DNA of 64,000 nucleotides, taken from Bacteroidales bacterium. Its GTDB lineage: Bacteria; Bacteroidota; Bacteroidia; Bacteroidales; M50B96. A program made the position numbers and the translations under genes. The DNA lies in the NCBI GenBank assembly GCA_021740905.1, contig JAIOYV010000017.1, forward strand, positions 1-64,000, read 5' to 3'. How positions within the stretch are numbered: position 1 is the stretch's first letter; the number at the start of each line of letters is the position of its first letter. A model generated the notes under the pieces. That model was not told the origin of the DNA. It saw only the letters and a list, made by a program, of their open reading frames with translations, and ran no database searches. This document shows positions 61,771 to 64,000 of this stretch, in pieces.

Positions 61771-64000
61771 TTATTCCTTGATGAATCTCTTCGTAGAAGA
61801 GCGTCCATCTTCGTTCTTGATATTTACAAAGTAAACACCAGGGACAAGGGTTTGAACATCAATTTGAGTTGTATTCCCAGTAGGTATAACTTGGCTTAAT
61901 TCTTCACCCAGGATGTTGTAAATACCAATACGGTCAATGTTTTGAGTGCCTTTAACAGTTAACATACTATTAACCGGATTTGGGTAGAGCGCAAAACCTG
62001 TGTGGCCCACTTCTTCAATATCAACATAAATAGTAACATCATCGGCCATGCGCAATTCAATTTTCCATTCCTCAAAAGTATAATTCACAACCCCTTGAAC
62101 ATTATAATGCTCACCTAAAACAGGGGTGTAAGTATAAGCGGAATTATTATGTACAAGAGTGGTATCACTTCCATCAAATAATTTCCACATGCCATATCCT
62201 GCATCTTCATCCGTGCATTCGGCGTTCTCAACCCGGACAAAAACACCCTCGTAGGCTTCATCGTTTACAGCTCCGGTAGTAAGGACTTCGGGGTTTGGTA
62301 GTGCATTCCCACTTGAATTTATGATAAGCGAAGTCACATTTTTCAATTCTGTTAATTCATAATACTCATCAATTTCTCCTGAAACAGTAATTTCATCTCC
62401 TAATGATACAACTTGGGTATTGTACACATAAAGCCCGTTCCATGCTCCATCTCCATCTTGAATAAAAAAGCCGGCGGCTGAAGGGATGGCGGTTACAATA
62501 CCTGTAGTTGTCACAGTTTGTCCATCAAAAGGAGAAACAGAAGTTTGCCCTTGTATGTCGTAAATTGAAGTATTTGTTGGCGCGTTTGAGACAGAGTATG
62601 ATTGAATCAAAATGGTAGTATCGTTGTCATCATCAATGGCCATGAACTTATAAAACACCTCGGTTCCGAGAGCCTGAGCAGGGATGCTGTTTGGGAAGCA
62701 GCTGTAAATACTAAATACGTTGGTCAAAGCCAGGTTGTTTGGGAAATTTATTCCGTCAAGGCCCCAGGTAAGTGTTACCAGGGTTACTGTTCCATCTACA
62801 TCAGTAACTGAAGCGGAAATCACTACGGTATCGCTTGGTGTAACAACTGTAGGGGACACAGTTATATTTGATATGCTTGGGGGTACGTTTCCTCCTGCCA
62901 TGAAATATCCAAGATCGGTGAAATCGTTTTGTGGCATCACTACCCATTCCGAATTTGTGGCATCTGTACCGAAAGAAGCCAACCAGTTGGTGTTCCCCGA
63001 AGTTGTGGTAAGTTTTCTGCGTAGGGTGTATTCATGTGTAGCATCAGGAACGCCTGCAACTGGCCATGCAGCTCCGGGATCGTTGTCTGGATCGCCAAAC
63101 TGGTCAATAATAATAGTATCAGGACCCACAATATGACACAAGGCCCGAGCATCGTCCCCATTAAAATGAACTACGCTTTGGAAAGAACCTGGATAGGTAA
63201 GCACTTCATCGGCATTCGCAGCTGGGAATAGTAAAGGATCTACCTGATTGGTGATAATAACCCAAACATCGTGAGAGTTTAATACAGCCCCGGCAGGAAA
63301 AATATGATAGACTTCCCAACCGCCACCACCAGAAGACAACGCAACTACATAATCATCAAGATCAACAGGAGTCGACTTAGGATTGTATATCTCCAAGGCT
63401 TTGTTGTTGCTTGTTCCTTCAATATATTCCGAAATAAACAAATCAGGTTCGGCAGCTACGTTTACGGTAACAACCCATGTTTGTGCCACTGCCGTGGATG
63501 ATGTAACTGTATACGTAACAGGTAATGTAAAATCCTGTAAGACTCCCGATGCAGGTGATATTGTAGCACCAGTAGATACGGTAATGGTTGGCGTAAGGCT
63601 GGCTATATTTGTTCCTGCTGCTACAGTAATATCAACAGTAAAGTTTGTACCATCGATAGTTGCAGGGCCAGTTTGTTGAGGAAGCTCAAAACTTAAAATA
63701 TCGTTTGCAGAAGTAGTAGCAGTATAAAAAGAAAGCTCATCGACATACAATTCGCTTCCTACCTGAATATTATTAGGGTCGGAGCTAAGTATGTTGATGT
63801 TCATATAATTTGGCATCGAAGTCGAGAAATATGTAATCTGGGCCTCGAAAGGCTGCCAACCATTTGTGGCTGAAGTGCCTACAAAATATCCTGCTCCGAT
63901 AGTATCAATAATAGTATTTGTGCTTGTATTGTAATTCAAAAGAACCACTTCAAACATACATTGATCGGTATTTTCGGGGTCGTAATTATAGTAGCCCATA
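61771..64000 (-). CDS. T9SS type A cargo with lamin-tail domain (5' end outside window)
   Basis: A partial protein of at least 743 residues; the frame runs off the right edge, with no signal peptide, so the true start is beyond it. The visible part begins with a jelly-roll-like segment (about 1-92), then an Ig-like domain (about 97-182; SFELPQQTGPATIDGTNFTV). A lamin-tail (LTD) domain follows at about 185-370 (FISEYIEGTSNNKALEIYNP), another Ig-like unit, then a DUF5689-like OB-fold (about 485-600; GIVTAIPSAAGFFIQDGDG). The last 75 residues (FALYPNPVNSMLTVKG through VYFVNIKNEDGRSSTKRF) are a T9SS type A sorting domain. LTD/OB pairs occur in secreted nucleases, but no nuclease domain is in the visible portion. 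Confidence 0.88.
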   Translation of the reverse strand, partial: MGYYNYDPENTDQCMFEVVLLNYNTSTNTIIDTIGAGYFVGTSATNGWQPFEAQITYFSTSMPNYMNINILSSDPNNIQVGSELYVDELSFYTATTSANDILSFELPQQTGPATIDGTNFTVDITVAAGTNIASLTPTITVSTGATISPASGVLQDFTLPVTYTVTSSTAVAQTWVVTVNVAAEPDLFISEYIEGTSNNKALEIYNPKSTPVDLDDYVVALSSGGGGWEVYHIFPAGAVLNSHDVWVIITNQVDPLLFPAANADEVLTYPGSFQSVVHFNGDDARALCHIVGPDTIIIDQFGDPDNDPGAAWPVAGVPDATHEYTLRRKLTTTSGNTNWLASFGTDATNSEWVVMPQNDFTDLGYFMAGGNVPPSISNITVSPTVVTPSDTVVISASVTDVDGTVTLVTLTWGLDGINFPNNLALTNVFSIYSCFPNSIPAQALGTEVFYKFMAIDDDNDTTILIQSYSVSNAPTNTSIYDIQGQTSVSPFDGQTVTTTGIVTAIPSAAGFFIQDGDGAWNGLYVYNTQVVSLGDEITVSGEIDEYYELTELKNVTSLIINSSGNALPNPEVLTTGAVNDEAYEGVFVRVENAECTDEDAGYGMWKLFDGSDTTLVHNNSAYTYTPVLGEHYNVQGVVNYTFEEWKIELRMADDVTIYVDIEEVGHTGFALYPNPVNSMLTVKGTQNIDRIGIYNILGEELSQVIPTGNTTQIDVQTLVPGVYFVNIKNEDGRSSTKRFIKE

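Overview
The window comes from a chromosome of the phylum Bacteroidota, probably an anaerobic or facultative member of the Bacteroidales/Marinilabiliales type; the phylum is confident and the order is a guess. The evidence is eight secreted proteins ending in type IX secretion (T9SS) sorting domains, a PorP/SprF-family protein, a TonB-dependent receptor with an N-terminal carboxypeptidase-like domain, and promoters of the Bacteroidota form TTG-N(17-19)-TAnnTTTG. An anaerobic life is hinted at by two TM1266-type hydrogenase-regulator proteins, a carbamate kinase/ornithine carbamoyltransferase pair and a molybdenum hydroxylase. No phage, insertion sequence, transposase, CRISPR array or rRNA is visible. 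There is one tRNA.

Layout. 0.2-2.7 kb: an outer-membrane-like protein, a HEAT-like protein and a lipoprotein. 2.7-5.2 kb: anmK (cell-wall recycling) and rocD (ornithine aminotransferase). 5.6-10.8 kb: a small surface-glycan group of two family 2 glycosyltransferases, a hexapeptide acyltransferase and an asparagine-synthase homologue without the glutaminase cysteine. 10.9-11.3 kb: a gene remnant with an internal deletion. 11.4-14.0 kb: cysQ with an SLC13/RCK permease, probably sulfate linked. 14.1-18.6 kb: an xdhC-xdhA-xdhB-like operon. 18.9-24.1 kb: an EamA transporter, a bifunctional Rel/SpoT protein and an arcC-arcB-like pair. 24.4-31.3 kb: a TPR-PAS-GAF histidine kinase, an S41 protease, pnuC plus a NadR-like kinase, and pyrophosphatase. 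31.4-33.9 kb: folD and ffh. 34.2-38.3 kb: a membrane protein/XRE regulator pair, a TonB receptor and the TM1266-like pair.

From 38.5 kb to the right edge the window is mostly secreted-protein genes. They include an Asp-box protein, a gliding-type (CHU_C) protein in an apparent operon with a PorP/SprF protein and two small paralogous unknowns, two proteins with adhesin-like jelly-roll domains, a secreted protein of unknown fold, two tandem DUF5060/GH-A-like/FG-GAP proteins, and a lamin-tail protein cut by the window edge. pgk sits among them.

The physiological themes are ornithine/citrulline/carbamoyl-phosphate metabolism, purine or other heterocycle oxidation, NAD precursor salvage, and heavy investment in T9SS surface proteins. 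Many intergenic gaps carry short degenerate tandem repeats whose unit differs at each locus, plus palindromic elements; this is the least explained structural feature. I did not find an unmistakable new system. The best candidates are the tandem DUF5060 pair with a near-identical internal block, the two small proteins in the PorP operon, and the locus-specific repeats.
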